A DNA stretch of 64,000 bases from Salticus scenicus (GCA_963930645.1 OZ005652.1:266695006-266759005); one strand, 5' to 3'. Counted from the first letter of the stretch, positions 34,830-47,400 are shown. The notes: generated by a model not told the origin, from the sequence alone. Translations and numbers: made by a program.

Positions 34830-35650
34830 AATCTAGAGTAGCTCCACTCGATTTTCGAAAGATTAAGCAATTAACTGTTGTATAAATAAAGTTATAATAG
34901 TGTGTTTGAGCATATTTCTTCATATAGTGTGTTCTTAAATTTAACTCTATTACGCTTTAAATAATTTGAGCCCATAGATCATAATGATAAAGAAATTTCC
35001 GTTCTGTCTTTGTAAAAATTCTATAAGCGCTAGATTCACCAAAATCTACACAGTTCGTACCACAGTAAATTAATATTTATATACATTTTCCGCTCAATCA
35101 GATAAGGCATTTAGACGTTATCGCATTTTAAATAATTTGAGCCTATAGGCCATAATGATAAAAAAAATTTCTTTGTATCCCTGTAAAAATCTGTGACATC
35201 TATATTTACCAAAATCTATACAGTTTATGTGACGGTGACCCATACGTTGTATATAAATTTCCAGCTCAATCCAATAAAGCATTTAGACGCTATCGCAATT
35301 TAAACAATTTGGGCGCAGATGCCATAATGATAAAAAAATTTTCTTTGTGTCCCTTCAAAACAACTATAAATGTAAGATTCACCAAAACCAATACGATTCG
35401 TGGTGTGATGACCTGTAACATACGTACCAACTTTCAGCTCAATTTACCGCATCATTTAGATGCTCATACACACGTAGTTGTTCATTCACATACATACATG
35501 CACACATACATACATAAAAGTAGAAATACGTCGTAAAAATAGCAAAAATTTAACTCGGAAACCTCAAACCTCAAAACACCTAAATCTCAAATTCGAATTT
35601 TCGTCATGGTTACAATACTTTTCTCACATGTGTATGTTCGGAAAGTAAAA
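34830..35650 (+). repeat. Internally repeated TE, copy 1
   Basis: Begins AGAATCTAGAGTAGCTCCAC. It then has three units of about 150-180 bp (near 34960, 35130, 35300) sharing AATTTGAGCC, CATAATGATAAA, TCACCAAAA and TTTAGACG. It ends in an ACATAC-rich stretch and a tail (ATTCGAATTTTCGTC.., GGAAAGTAAAA) like the 3' cassette at 10.6 and 42.2 kb. The copy at 37060 shares the left part. Confidence 0.7.
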
Positions 35651-36344
35651 ACAAACATTCAACAATTTAAATATTACATTTAAGTCTCAAATTTAATAGA
35701 TTTTAATAGAGTTAAATTGACGGAGTAACACTTGATAATATTCTATGATAATGAGTTACGAAATTAAAATGATAAAATAAAGTTTGTGTTTGTTGTTGTG
35801 TTTTTTATTTATTTATTCATTTATTCATTTACTTTATTTAAAGTTTCTTTGAAAAATAAAATTTTAATAAATTACAGTTTATTAATATTATTAGTATATG
35901 AATATTACATTGCTCTATGTATATATAAATAACTAGTATATATTGATAAAATCTGAATAATTATGTGCATCATGTGATGATAATTGCCAATGTCATTTTG
36001 CAAAGAGCTTCTTTTGTTGACATTAAAAGCAGTTTTCAGAAGTCTCATTTTATTTTATTTTTTTCTCAGTTATCAAATTCACCAATAAAATCATCAAAAT
36101 TGAGAGTAACTAATTCTTTGAGAAATACATTTTTCATGTTCAATGATGTTTTATGCAATGTATCAAGCATTTCATTTCTTTAAATTGAAGCTTCCTTATT
36201 CTTAAATTTAAAGATAAATTAAATTGACATCATTATAATGCTATTATAGAATGTTCTCATTTTAACAAATTACACTAAAATTTTACTCTTTTTGAATTAT
36301 ATCTGAACAGTTTTATTCATTTTTTTTAAATGGTCTTTTATGTT
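35651..36344. other. AT-rich stretch, no gene seen
   Basis: ATTTATTT-type runs near 35810; a 72-codon frame at 35965-36183 has no recognisable features. Confidence 0.5.
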
Positions 36345-36559
36345 CAGTCGGTAACAAAAGTGTCCGAACACTAGCAAAACTTCCTATGTAAAAAAAAAAT
36401 ACAATTCATACGGTTTTGTTAAATGAATCCTTATCGAATCATGTTCTTAGATTGAATAAGAACAGGATTCGACAAGGATTTATTTAACAAAACCGTATGA
36501 AGTGTACTTTTTTTACATAGGAATTTTTGCTAGTGTTCGGACACTTTTGTTACAGACTG
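36345..36559. mobile_element. Palindromic MITE with CAGTC ends
   Basis: The left end CAGTCGGTAACAAAAGTGTC and the right end inverted CAGTCTGTAACAAAAGTGTC are nearly perfect inverted repeats. The palindrome continues inwards (GAACACTAGCAAAA.., ATACGGTTTTGTTAAAT..) almost to the centre near 36452. No TSD is evident (GTT / CAT flanks). A related end is at 4715. Confidence 0.75.
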
Positions 36560-37059
36560 CATTTCAAAATATATATTATTGCTAATAGAATAAATTTATC
36601 TTTAAACATTTAACAGCAACTTAAATAATAATAAAAAAAGGAAATCTTAAAGATTTTTTTTTTTTTTAAGAAAACAAGGTTCAATATATTTATGATTTTT
36701 ATACCATTATATGCTAATTATTTTTTTCAGTTACACCTGAAATACATATATCGTGCAATCTCTCTTTTAAGAACGATTTCCTATGAATTCCTCAAAGCAT
36801 CTTATTTTTGACACAATAGAAATAGTTTTAAGCATTTAATATTAAATTAAGAAAATTATTTCTCTAAGAAAATGTTTAAAAAGTTATATAAATTTAATCA
36901 TGAATATCACCATAATATAAATAGTTTTCAATTTTCATCCGTTATATCAAACCATCTCATCCGCGCTCCAGAAAATATTTTATTCTTTATACAATAGACA
37001 CAGATGGAGTTGGTGCTGTTGGATTTTTTTTTAATTACATCTAACAGCAATTTAAATAA
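36560..37059. other. AT-rich spacer, no gene seen
   Basis: T tract at about 36654; otherwise nothing recognisable. Confidence 0.5.
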
Positions 37060-37565
37060 AAAATCTAGAGTGACTCCACTCGACATTCGAAACATTTAAT
37101 AATTAACAGCTGTATAAATAAATTAAAATAAAAGAAGTCGTTAAATAAACAAAAGAGAAAGTTATAATAGGGTATTTGAGTATTTTTCTGGAAATAGTAT
37201 GTTGTTTAAATTAACGATATTGACCTTCAAACAAATTGAGCCCATAGATCATAATGATAAATAAAATTTCATTGTGTCCTTTTAAATATCTATGAGTGAT
37301 ATACTCACCAAAATTTATACATGGTCGTACGACGGTGACCTGTAACAAGTACATAAATTTTCAGTGTAATCGGATGAGGAGTTTAGACGCTATCACATTT
37401 TAAATAATTTGAGCCCATAAGTCACAATGATAAAGAATTTTTTCTTTATGATCTTCTAAAAAAACTGTAATTGCTACATAGTCCAAAATTCATATAATAA
37501 GTGTAACGGTGATCTATAACACGTATATAAATTTTCAGCTCAATCCGATATGGCGTTTAGACAAT
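37060..37565 (+). repeat. Internally repeated TE, copy 2
   Basis: TCTAGAGTGACTCCACTCG matches 34838 and is followed by the same kind of 150-180 bp units (GAGCCCATA.. at about 37240 and 37411; TTTAGACGCTATC; TTTTCAGCTCAAT). The right part is replaced by a different sequence from 37566, which encodes a DUF4817-type fragment. Confidence 0.7.
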
Positions 37566-37577
37566 ATCGCAGCATGG

Positions 37578-37775
37578 TTATCCGATTCTTACACGATCTT
37601 CCTGCGTCACAGTTTCATGAAATAGCTGAAAAACTTTATAAAGCCTGTCACTGTTAAAGGTCTTTTTCCACCATGCATTTTTTAGAAATCGGAATTCACG
37701 CAAGGCAATGGTCTCTAATTTCTGGTTCACGTAAAAGGAATTCACCGACAAAGCTTTATCCTTTGCACTCAGCAT
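37578..37775 (-). pseudogene. DUF4817-type helix-turn-helix fragment of a transposase
   Basis: A 65-codon minus frame starts MLSAKDKALSVNSFY and continues ALREFRFLKN and then a stretch ending RVRIG. The opening and the A-L-R-E-F-R-x-L-K motif resemble the N-terminal DUF4817 helix-turn-helix domain found on many arthropod IS630/Tc1-like transposases. Later residues diverge, and no catalytic domain follows between here and the repeat at 37565. The upstream part (37776-37880) may be the leader of the same element. Family call is from motif memory. Confidence 0.45.
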
Positions 37776-38372
37776 CTTTGTTCATATACAGCGTTTGCAA
37801 CGGTAGACAGCTTGTGAGTTAGGAGCACAAGCATTTACAATAGTCTTATTCGCATATTTCTACGAAAAATTCTTGTACCAGCGCCATCTGTCGGCTGTTT
37901 TTATTTTTTTTTTCTTCTCTTAAATAAAAAAAAAAAAGAAAGAAAGAAAGAAAGAAATCTTATGACTGATCAATGCTAACCCAGCAAACCATATTTAATT
38001 CGATTATTTTTCCGGTTTCTATGAATTTTCAAATTTTATACGAACTTTTTGCCCAATATGTCTATTTAATTTTATTTTTTGAATGGTGAAATTTTAGCCG
38101 GATTTTAGGTTTTTCAAAATTTAAATTACACTTTAAAATCCAAATTGAGCTGAAAACTTAAATAAATACATAAATTTATCTAAATTATTTTTGGATTTTG
38201 TCTAGAATTAGGGTATTTTAAGACACGAAACTGTAAAAGTACTCATCATTAAAAAAGAAAAGAAAAATAAATTATTATTTATAAGATTTTGTTACATTTA
38301 TCTGTAAATAATTTTCCTCAGAGCTATGAACTTCTCAGCATATTAAATTCGACATTTTAAATACACACACAC
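37776..38372. other. Spacer with GAAA microsatellite
   Basis: A short (AAAG)n run at about 37934-37958 and an (AC)n at 38363-38376; the remainder is AT-rich without a gene. Confidence 0.5.
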
Positions 38373-39806
38373 ACACTATCTACTATTAAATATTTGGACA
38401 TCACTTTCGAATTTAGACATTTTGTCAAATATATAGAAAAGTTCTTTAGGAATCATCTTGAAACTTTGGTGGTGTAAAGGACATGTTATACCTCATATTT
38501 TTCAGAAAAAGTTGTGCCCAGAAAAGAAAGCGTGGACCAGTAAAAAATTAAACAAAAATCAAAATGTTTTGGATCACCTTGTAAAAAGTAATGCTTTAAG
38601 TGCGTTTTGGCTGTAGAATGTGATTAAGAAGATTTTTCTCATTATATGCATAAACTTTTATGAAGCCACCGCTTATATTCATGGAGATATTACGGTTTCT
38701 TTAAAAATTGCAAAAAAAAAATTCCCCTTTTTTAATTATAACGCGTAGGGTATTAGACCCAGTACAAAGCCACTTTTAGGAAATATGGCATACTAAATTA
38801 GACACAACACACAGCAATCAGAATGCAAAAATATTAAATATCTTACGAAATACGAGCACTTTTACTAAATGATTTTTAACTACGCATGCGCAAGCTTTAT
38901 AAAAATTTCATTTGCATAATTTAATAGTCAAAGGTATTGAGCAACTTATACAGAAACCCCAAACAAACGTCATGTAAATTCAAAACGGTACGAGAGATAG
39001 AATGAACAGAATTTCAGTTCTCTCAAAATAAAAGCTAAACTATGAGGGGTTTTACTCACATTTTTATTTTCATTCAATCAGTGCCCAGTGTTTTCGCTGA
39101 TTGTAAATAAATATTGATAAAACCCCCTAACATATTTCTTTCTTTCTTTTCTTCTTTTTTTTTTTTTTTTTGAGAAGAACTTAAATTCTGTTCATTCTAT
39201 CTCTTGTAACGTTTTACATGATATTTGTTTGGAGTTTTCATATAAGTTGCTCAATACCTTTGGCTAGTAAACTATACAAATGAAATTTTTTATAAAGCTT
39301 GCGCACGGGTAGTTAAAAATTATTTAGCTCGTATTTCGAAAGATATTTAACAATTTGCATTCTGATTGGTGTATAGTGTGTCTAATGTAGTATGCCATAT
39401 TTCCTAAAAATGTATTTGCACTGAATCTAATACCCTACGTGTCATAATTTAAAAAGTGGAAATTCTTTTTGCAATTTTTTAAAGAAACCGTTATATCTCG
39501 ATGAATATATGTGATAGCCTCATAAAAATGTATACAGATCGTGGGAAAAATATTCTTAATCACTTGCTGCAGTCAAATGCAGTCGAAGCATTACTTTTTA
39601 CAGGGGAATATAAAACATTTTGATTTTTGTTTGGTTTTTTACTGGTCCCCTTTCCTTTTCAGGACACAACTTTTGCTGAAAAATAGGAGGCATAACGTGT
39701 TCTTTACACTACCAAAGTTTCAGGATGATTCCTAAAGAACTTTTTTATATATTTGACAAAACCTCTAAATTCGAATGTGCCCAAATACTTTTTGGTAGAT
39801 AGTCTG
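38373..39806. mobile_element. 1.4 kb foldback element (two ~0.7 kb inverted arms)
   Basis: The left arm (ACTATCTACTATTAAATATT.. to about 39085) and the right arm (about 39095-39806, ending ..AAATACTTTTTGGTAGATAG) are inverted copies along their full length. Pairs include GTAAAAAGTAATGCTT / AAGCATTACTTTTTAC and GAGAGATAGAATGAACAGAA / its inverse. The two arms differ by many substitutions. TA follows the right end; the left end abuts (AC)n. No protein. Ends resemble long-TIR Tc1/mariner MITEs, by inference. Confidence 0.85.
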
Positions 39807-39808
39807 TA

Positions 39809-41140
39809 CTTAATAAATAAAGTCTTATATATTCATTGTTAATAAATCACCCATTAAATTTTTAGTATTGTTTATCAAGTTTCTAATGCCAATTATTAGT
39901 TTGGAATAGTAATTAGTACAACTATTTAATTTCTATTTATTTTGCATTTAATTTAAATATGTTAACTATTGCATTAGAACGGTACTATGAATTTTGCATA
40001 TTAAAATGTTTCACTCTAAATTTCTATATTAATTTAATTTACTGGCAACATAAAATTTACAATTTAATGAGCTACTTTTAAGTTAATAATTTTATTTAAA
40101 AAAATATATTTATATATATATATATATATATATGGAAGCACCACTTTTTAGTTTAAAGCATTTTTAATTAGATTCAACATAATTTTTAAGCGTAAAAGAA
40201 CCTAAATAAACCTAAGTATATAAAATTTCTTATTTTTAGACATTTATTCATTTTGTAAAACTCATTATTATGGTTATTTAATAAAAGTATTTCTCATTAT
40301 AATAAAGAAAAATAACTATCTGCATCTCTGCATTTTCTCCATGTTGTAATCATTTTCATTGTCTTGGTATGCATGTTTAACTGTTAACCGTACTTCGTAT
40401 TTTATTTATTTGTTCCATGCAAGCATTTTTGTAAGTACTATGTCGTTTTTAATTTATAACTTTCTTCATTTATTTACCTACTTACCTCTTCATATATTTA
40501 TCCTGGTGACTATGCTTTGGGCATTGGTTAGTTATTTTAGCATTATGCACTCTTAACATAGAAAACCATAATTTGAATACTGTGTTCCTTCAATGCCCTG
40601 GATAAAATTGAGCACTCAGCATGCTTTTATACTTTTGATTTTGTCTTATTGAAAACAAACAGGCTCCGCCCGCTTTACTGGTCACTGTATTTAAATGTAT
40701 TTGCAAAAGAATCGAATCACAGTGTATTTTTTATATCACATTATAAATAAAAACTTACCGTCGCCAACTGCCTGTTGCGCAGCACTGGTGCTACGTAAAA
40801 CCAAACCAACCAACCAACCATGCACCATGCAATTTTGCAACAATGCTCTATGATCTTATGTGGATGATTCTCAAGAATGAACCAACAATTGTTTACAAAT
40901 TTAATAGATTATGTATGGGAAATAAGTACGCCGTAATTTAAAAATTGCAGCTCTTAGAACTTCAAAACTGAATTTTTTTTTGAGTTATTCATTATTCTTT
41001 AATTTTAATATAAGACTTTTATTATACGATAAAAACAATCGAATGATATCGCTTTGTGAAACTTTGCAACGTAATATCTTTAAAACTAACAACTTGATGT
41101 ATATATTGTTCTCACAAAAAATGAACAGTTTTTAGAGCTT
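39809..41140. other. AT-rich stretch with a SINE tail fragment
   Basis: An (AT)n lies at about 40110-40133. Apart from the SINE fragment at 40755-40821 nothing is recognisable; a 65-codon hydrophobic frame at 40359-40556 has no supporting features. Confidence 0.5.
40755..40821 (+). repeat. 3' end of a SINE with AACC tail
   Basis: GCAGCACTGGTGCTACGTAAAACC followed by (AACC)n resembles the end of the SINE at 23005-23328 (GTACTAGTGAGACGTTAAACCC plus AACC repeats on its own strand). The head is missing. Confidence 0.5.
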
Positions 41141-41147
41141 TTTAAAA

Positions 41148-41660
41148 CTAGTATGTTGTGGCCACCACAAGACTTTCTTCTATATTTTCCTATACAAATT
41201 CACTCACTAACCAAAAAAAAAAAAAAAAAAAAAAAAAATCCAAGTTTTTTTTTCGTTAAAAGTAAAAGAAAATCGATAACTTTGTTTTAAATTATCACAT
41301 ATTTATAGTTCAACCATTCCTTTTAAATGTATTGACGAGACCTTTCGAAAGATACCCATCTTGAAAATTTACCCCCGCCGGGGGGTACTTCCCCCAGATG
41401 AGGAAGCGATGGCCTCACATGCACAAAATTTGTTTCCTAATTAATTGCTACTATTATCAATAATTCATATTAATTTTACAATCACAGGTTAAGAATAACT
41501 CTCATTATGTACATTTATACGAAATTTTGTCCTATACTGCGATGTTAAAAATTTAGAAAAATACGATGACAGCGCCTCCTGTTGAGCGATTGATCCCCAA
41601 ATCTAATCAGCGCCAGTTTATGTCAGGGGCCAACTAAATACAAAGTTCGGTTAAATTTCG

Positions 41661-41691
<31 letters not shown>

Positions 41692-42276
41692 TAACTTTGT
41701 TTTAAATTATCATAGATTTATAGTTCAACCATTCGTTTTGAAGGTATTGACGAGACCTTTCGAAAGATACCCATCATGAAAATTTACTCCCCTCGAGGGG
41801 GGATTTCCCCCCCCAGGGGGGTTGACGAGCTCCTACACATACAAAAAACTTTTTCCAATTGACTATCTCTATTATAAATAATTCTTGCAAATTTCATAAT
41901 GATTACTAAAAAATAATTCTCTTTATGCACATTTATACAAAATTTTGTCCTATATCAGCATGTTAAAAATTTAGAAAAAGCGGGATGGCAAAGCAACCTG
42001 TTAGACAATTTTTACCAAAAGTTGATAGGCACTAATTTATGTCAAGGTGCAACTACATACCAATTTGTATGAAATTCTGTGCAGTAGTTTCTGAGATACA
42101 GTTGCCACAAAATTTTGTCCCCCCCACACACAAACAGACAGACAGACAGACAGACATTTTCTAAAAATGGTCAAATCGTGTTCTACAGCTCTCAAAACGT
42201 GTAAATCCATCAAAAACCCGAGGTCGAAAATTTTTACGAATCCAATACTTTCTTCTATTGAATATAGAAGAAAGTA
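41148..42276 (+). repeat. Dispersed repeat, duplicated ~1.1 kb block 1
   Basis: From AACTAGTATGTTGTGG to GAAGAAAGTAAAAA. It contains two related sub-units (41270-41690 and 41691-42110). Each has ATCGATAACTTTG-like, GACGAGACCTTTCGAAAGA, a C/G-rich palindrome (..CCCCTCGAGGGG..), TTATACAAAATTTTGTCC and a GGCA/GCGCC..CAACTA end. It finishes with an (AGAC)n stretch and the 3' cassette. Frames in it (42037-42357 minus) are chance. Confidence 0.8.
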
Positions 42277-42767
42277 AAAAGTATAAGATCTGTGCAGTAT
42301 CTTTTTAGAAAATTCATCAGTTTTTACTAAAAAAAAATGGCCAACTTTCATCACCAAAGTAGTTATATCTAGACCAATTAAAAATAGGAGTGGTCCACCC
42401 GAATGTGTTCCGCCAACAAACTTTTTGCTTTATTTATATAGATTGTGTGAACATTAGTCAGAACATTGATATTTATCAATGTTGTCACCTATTACTTTGT
42501 GTTTAATCCTTCTTTATCATTTTATTTTGGTAATTTTCTATAAGTTTTAATCTAAAAATTAGGATGTCCCTTGAATGGGACAATGTTTTTCTTTTCTTTT
42601 TTTGAAATCCGATACTCATACCCATTTTTTTTTTCTATTTCTTCCTAAACGCTTTTTAGCAAAATATCTTCTCCCTGTTCAGGATTTTCCTGTCAATTCG
42701 GCACGTGTTAACATTATCGCAGATAGCTGATATTTTGCTAAAATGTTTTTAGGCTCAAATAGAAAAC
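42277..42767. other. Spacer between the two duplicated blocks
   Basis: AT-rich, no gene, no evident repeat. Confidence 0.5.
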
Positions 42768-43278
42768 TAGTATGTTGTGGCCACCACAAGACTTTCTTCT
42801 ATGTTTTCCTATAGAAATTCACACAGTAAGAATAAAAAAAAAAAAAAAGGACTTTTTTCAGTTTTTTTTTTCGTTAAAAGTAAAAAAAAATCAATAACTT
42901 TGTTTTAAATTACCACATGTTTATAGTTCAACCATTCGTTTTAAAGGTATTGACGAGACCTTTCGAAAGATACCGATCTTGAAAATTTACACACCCCCCC
43001 CGGGGAGGGGGTACTTCCCCCTAGGGGGGGGAAGCGATGCCCCAATTTTTTTTCCGAACTAACTACTACTATTATCAATAATTCATATTAATTTCACAAT
43101 CACAGGTTAAGAATAACTCTCATTATGTACATTTATACGAAATTTTTTCCTATACATTCATGTTAAAAATTTAGAAAAAATACGATCACAGCGCCACCTG
43201 TTGAGCGATTGATCCCCAAATCTAATCAGCCTCAGTTTATGTCAGGGGCCAACTAAATACCAAGTCTGGTTAAATTTC

Positions 43279-43309
<31 letters not shown>

Positions 43310-43796
43310 TGATGTTTTTTTTTTTTTTTTTTCGTTAAAAGTAAAAAAAATCGATAACTTTGTTTTAAATTATCACAGATTTATAGTTCAACCATTCGTT
43401 TTAAAGGTATTGACGAGACCTTTCGAAAGATACCCATCTTGAAAATTTACTCCCCTCGAGGGGGGACTTCCCCCCTAGGGAGGTTGGCGGGGCTCCTACG
43501 CATACAAAATTTTTTTCCCAGTTGACTATCTCTATTATAAATAATTATTGTAAATTTCATAATGATTACTAAAAAATAATTCTCTTTATGCACATTTATA
43601 CAAAATTTTGTCCTATATCACCATGTTAAAAATTTCGAAAAAGCGGGATGGCAACGCAACCTGTACGACAATTTTTACCAAAAGTTGATAGGCACTAATT
43701 TATGTCAAGGTGCAACTACATACCAATTTGTATGAAATTCTGTGCAGTAGTTCTTGAGATACAGTTGCCACAAAATTTTGTCACACACACACACAC

Positions 43797-43827
<31 letters not shown>

Positions 43828-43952
43828 TTTTCTAAAAATGGTCAAATCGTGTTCTACAGCTCTCAAAACATGTAAATTCATCAAAAACCCGAGGTCGAAA
43901 ATTTTTACGAATCCAATACTTTCTCTATATTACATATAGAAGAAAGTAAAAA
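42768..43952 (+). repeat. Dispersed repeat, duplicated ~1.1 kb block 2
   Basis: Same order and near-identical phrases as 41148-42276, including the A tracts, both C/G-rich palindromes, the (AC)n(AGAC)n stretch (43781-43827) and the 3' cassette ending ATATAGAAGAAAGTAAAAA. The inner sub-unit boundary is near 43310. Confidence 0.85.
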
Positions 43953-44014
43953 TTAGAGGGTATGCGTATCGGATTTAGAAAAAAGAAAGAAAAAAAGAAG
44001 AAAAAGAAATATGT

Positions 44015-44015
44015 T

Positions 44016-44086
<71 letters not shown>
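44015..44086. repeat. (AT)n(GT)n microsatellite
   Basis: About 15 bp of AT, then about 50 bp of GT dinucleotides. Confidence 0.95.
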
Positions 44087-44089
<3 letters not shown>

Positions 44090-44201
44090 CATATTTTATT
44101 GGTTGCTAACATGATCCATTGTTCTTTTTAAAAAAAAAAATGTTGAGACTTTTTTTTTGCAGATTTCAATTGAATTTCTTACGTTATCATATATATATAT
44201 A

Positions 44202-44413
44202 TTGTGTTGTTCGATAAATAATGTCGTTTTATTTTTCATGTTTTTCAAAGTGAATTTATTTATATTAACAACAAACATCAATCAATGATATACTGACCAT
44301 TTTGTTGGATGACCTTTTGCCATTTTTTGGTAAGTTGAAAAATTTCACGTTCGAAGAAGCCTTCGTTTTTAGAAGCGAAGGTTTTAAAAAACGACATTAT
44401 TTATCGAACCCAA
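44202..44413 (-). mobile_element. Mariner deletion derivative with both ends
   Basis: The right end (element 5') inverted reads TTGGGTTCGATAAATAATG and the left end TTGTGTTGTTCGATAAATAATG; both are flanked by TA (44200-44201, 44414-44415). Only 212 bp remain: the 5' leader is joined directly to the last 33 codons of the transposase, so an internal deletion of roughly 1 kb is inferred. Confidence 0.85.
44278..44379 (-). pseudogene. Mariner transposase C-terminal end
   Basis: The minus frame reads FASKNEGFFEREIFQL, KKWQKVIQQNGQYIID and stop, the typical last ~33 residues of mariner transposases. No start codon or catalytic residues remain. Confidence 0.88.
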
Positions 44414-44415
44414 TA

Positions 44416-47400
44416 TAATAACATAAGAAAAATAATAATCGAAATATAAATAAAGAATTAAGATTTGTTTAACAAAAGAGTACGAAAAATTGAATGAAAT
44501 TCTCAAATTATTTGTATTTATTTTTTAATTCAAAAGCAAAAGTAGCAATAACAAAATGGCATTATTACCAATATTATCATGTGTAAACAATAATAAAGAT
44601 AAGACAACATCTTGAAATCACAACAAAGAAAAATATATTTACGCTTTTTAATGTCTTGCTGATGTATGTGTGCAGAAAAATAAAAACACTATGAATAAAA
44701 ATTATTTTTATTTCACAAGACCAGAAATATATTTCTGTGGTCTACAATAGAAAATATATTTCCGAAATGAATTTCATGTGATTTTTTCATTCTACTTTGG
44801 CAATGTTCTTTGGCACAAAGAATATCCATAATAACACTTTATTACGTCTCTCAACCTTCTTAATGGGTGACGTTTGTTATTTATCTTATCAAAAATAGCC
44901 TTTTTTATGTAGAATATAAAACGTGCTTTTTGGGATCAAATAAAAGAATTTTACATTTGAAAATATTCATTAGAATTATGTTCTCTTGTCTATAATATAT
45001 AAGAACTGACATTCCATTTTCCACATCTAATACATGTATATAATCTAAAGCTTTACATAGAAATATATTTTTAGAATAGATTGAAAGATCATATAAATAT
45101 AAAAAGTCAGATCTAAAGTTTTATATTGAAATATTTGTATTATTAAATATAGTTTTGCAGTAAAACTTTTAATAATTGTAAATATATAGGGTATTCCAAA
45201 AAGACTGATATGAGATTTAATTATTCACTTTGTAAGGTCGGTGTGTAGTAGAGTTCACGTCTGCATGGCGCTGCAGCTAAGGTCACAAGTTGCGAAGCGC
45301 GAGTGAATATGGAGAAGTCTTAGAATTAAATGAAGTGAGCGGAATGGATGATGCTTAGATATAAATATGGATGTGCGTTGGAAAGAAGGAGATAGGAGAG
45401 CGATGTAGAGACGACGAAGAATAGAGTATCTTTGGTGTTAAGTTCTTAGTTTGATGGATGTCATAGTCTTTTTAGAAGGGGCCAATCTATAGTGTAAAGT
45501 TAAACGAATTTAGAGAAATCTTTCACCGGCGGAGCATTGTGGACCGGCAGAGAGCAATCGTCGATAGTATCTGTATTGGTGAGAATAGTTATGTTTATTT
45601 AATGATTTACTGAAGTCATCCCCTCAAGTTATTTATGAGTTACTTCTGAGTTACCCCAACACACGCCTTGAACTTGATCTCTATTTGTATTTAACTTTGA
45701 GTGTTGCGCATTTATCATTTACTACTTAAGTTAGATTAATTTAAGATTGAGGAATGGAGATCACGTATTCCTCAAAACTTAAGAAATAAATGGGTTATGT
45801 AAATTAAGACAGTGTTCAAAATGAAATATAAAATAATACTATTGACCCTATAATGGTCGTGAACGTGTTTTTGTGATTGTATGTAATCCTAATAAACGTA
45901 TGTTTAAAATGTGCATAATTATACATTTTAAGATTTTTTCTTTAAGTATGAAGGTCATATGTAATATTCATCAGGTCATGAATGCATATGTAATGTATAA
46001 AGAAAAACGTATTATTTTAGTATTATTTTAAATAACTTACAGCGAAAACAACACTACAATTTTTCTCCTCAGACGCACCCATCAGATGCTTAGAAGATTA
46101 AAAAAAATCCTCTCGCTAGTTTTCAAATGGTTTCTTTTTTAATTTTTATAAAAGTCCTATTTCTAAATTGGTCGTTTAGAAAGTTGTATTTTTTATTCAG
46201 TAACACCATTGGAAAGAATCGCATTACGTCATCTTTAAAAGCAACTAAATTACCATACAGAAAAAAGAAAAATATATATTGACTTATTCCACTTTTAATG
46301 TCGCTTAAAGTGATGTTTATGCTGTGAAAATAACCATACACGTTATTACATATAAGTCGTTAAGGGAAATCAGAAAAAGAAAAATTGGAAATATATTTTA
46401 AAAATCTCAATTTTACTTAAATAAAGTCTTAAGAGCAGGGACAAACAGCGGTCTGCCTATGCGAGCCGCGATCCATCGCGAACTTCAATTTTATTTTATG
46501 CAGTCTCGCATTTAGGGCAAAATTACAAACAAAAGATCGATAAATATTTTATGAATTGTATTTAATCGAAAAAAAAAAAAAAAAACTCGCGACTGTTTTT
46601 AAAATTTGATACAAAACAATAAAAAAAAAATAAGCATACAATCATGTGCAATATATTTAGAACATGCAATGTATTTCCAATTTAGTACCTTGCTTTAAAA
46701 AAGGTTTTGAAATAGAAGTATGATAAATTTTTAAATAAATTACTTCGGATGTATGTGTTTTGCAATTTAATTATTTTTATAAAAAATGGTATTTTTAATA
46801 TTTTAAAAAAAGGAAGAAGAAGAATACGGGAGTTGATCATGAATCTACCCTAAACAAGTACAAATGGTTTAAATGTAAATATTATCATACATTATCGTTT
46901 TATAATATATCATGAATTTACATTTTTATATTAATAACATATGGTCCTTATGCACAACATTCAATTTTTAATTTAGAATAACTCACACAATTTTAAAGAT
47001 ATAGATATGCGGCTCTTTTCAATTATGTTGCTGTATTAAAAGTTTAAACTTTCTAATTGACGAATTATTCTAAAAAGAACTTATAAAAATTTAAAAAGTG
47101 TAAATTTTTAAAATATATTGTGAAAAAATTTTAGTAACACAGTTTTTTTAATACTTTTTCAAGTTACACTGTCCACATACCTCTAATAATAATAAATTAA
47201 ACCACTTTTTAATGATTTGCGACACCTCGTTGTAATGCAACTAAATTAACGGAAACCAATGTAGGTTCTCAGTAGCATTTAATTTTTCATTTAGAAATTG
47301 CAGTACAAAAGCATAATTAGTAAAAGAAAAAAAAAAAAAAACTCTACGTTAATAAGAAACAGATCGTGTGTTATATTGACCATTTTAAAATTAAAATTTG

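Noticed and set aside
42037..42357. 106-codon minus frame
   Set aside because: It crosses the (AGAC)n microsatellite and the dispersed-repeat 3' cassette; the equivalent frame is not conserved in the second block.
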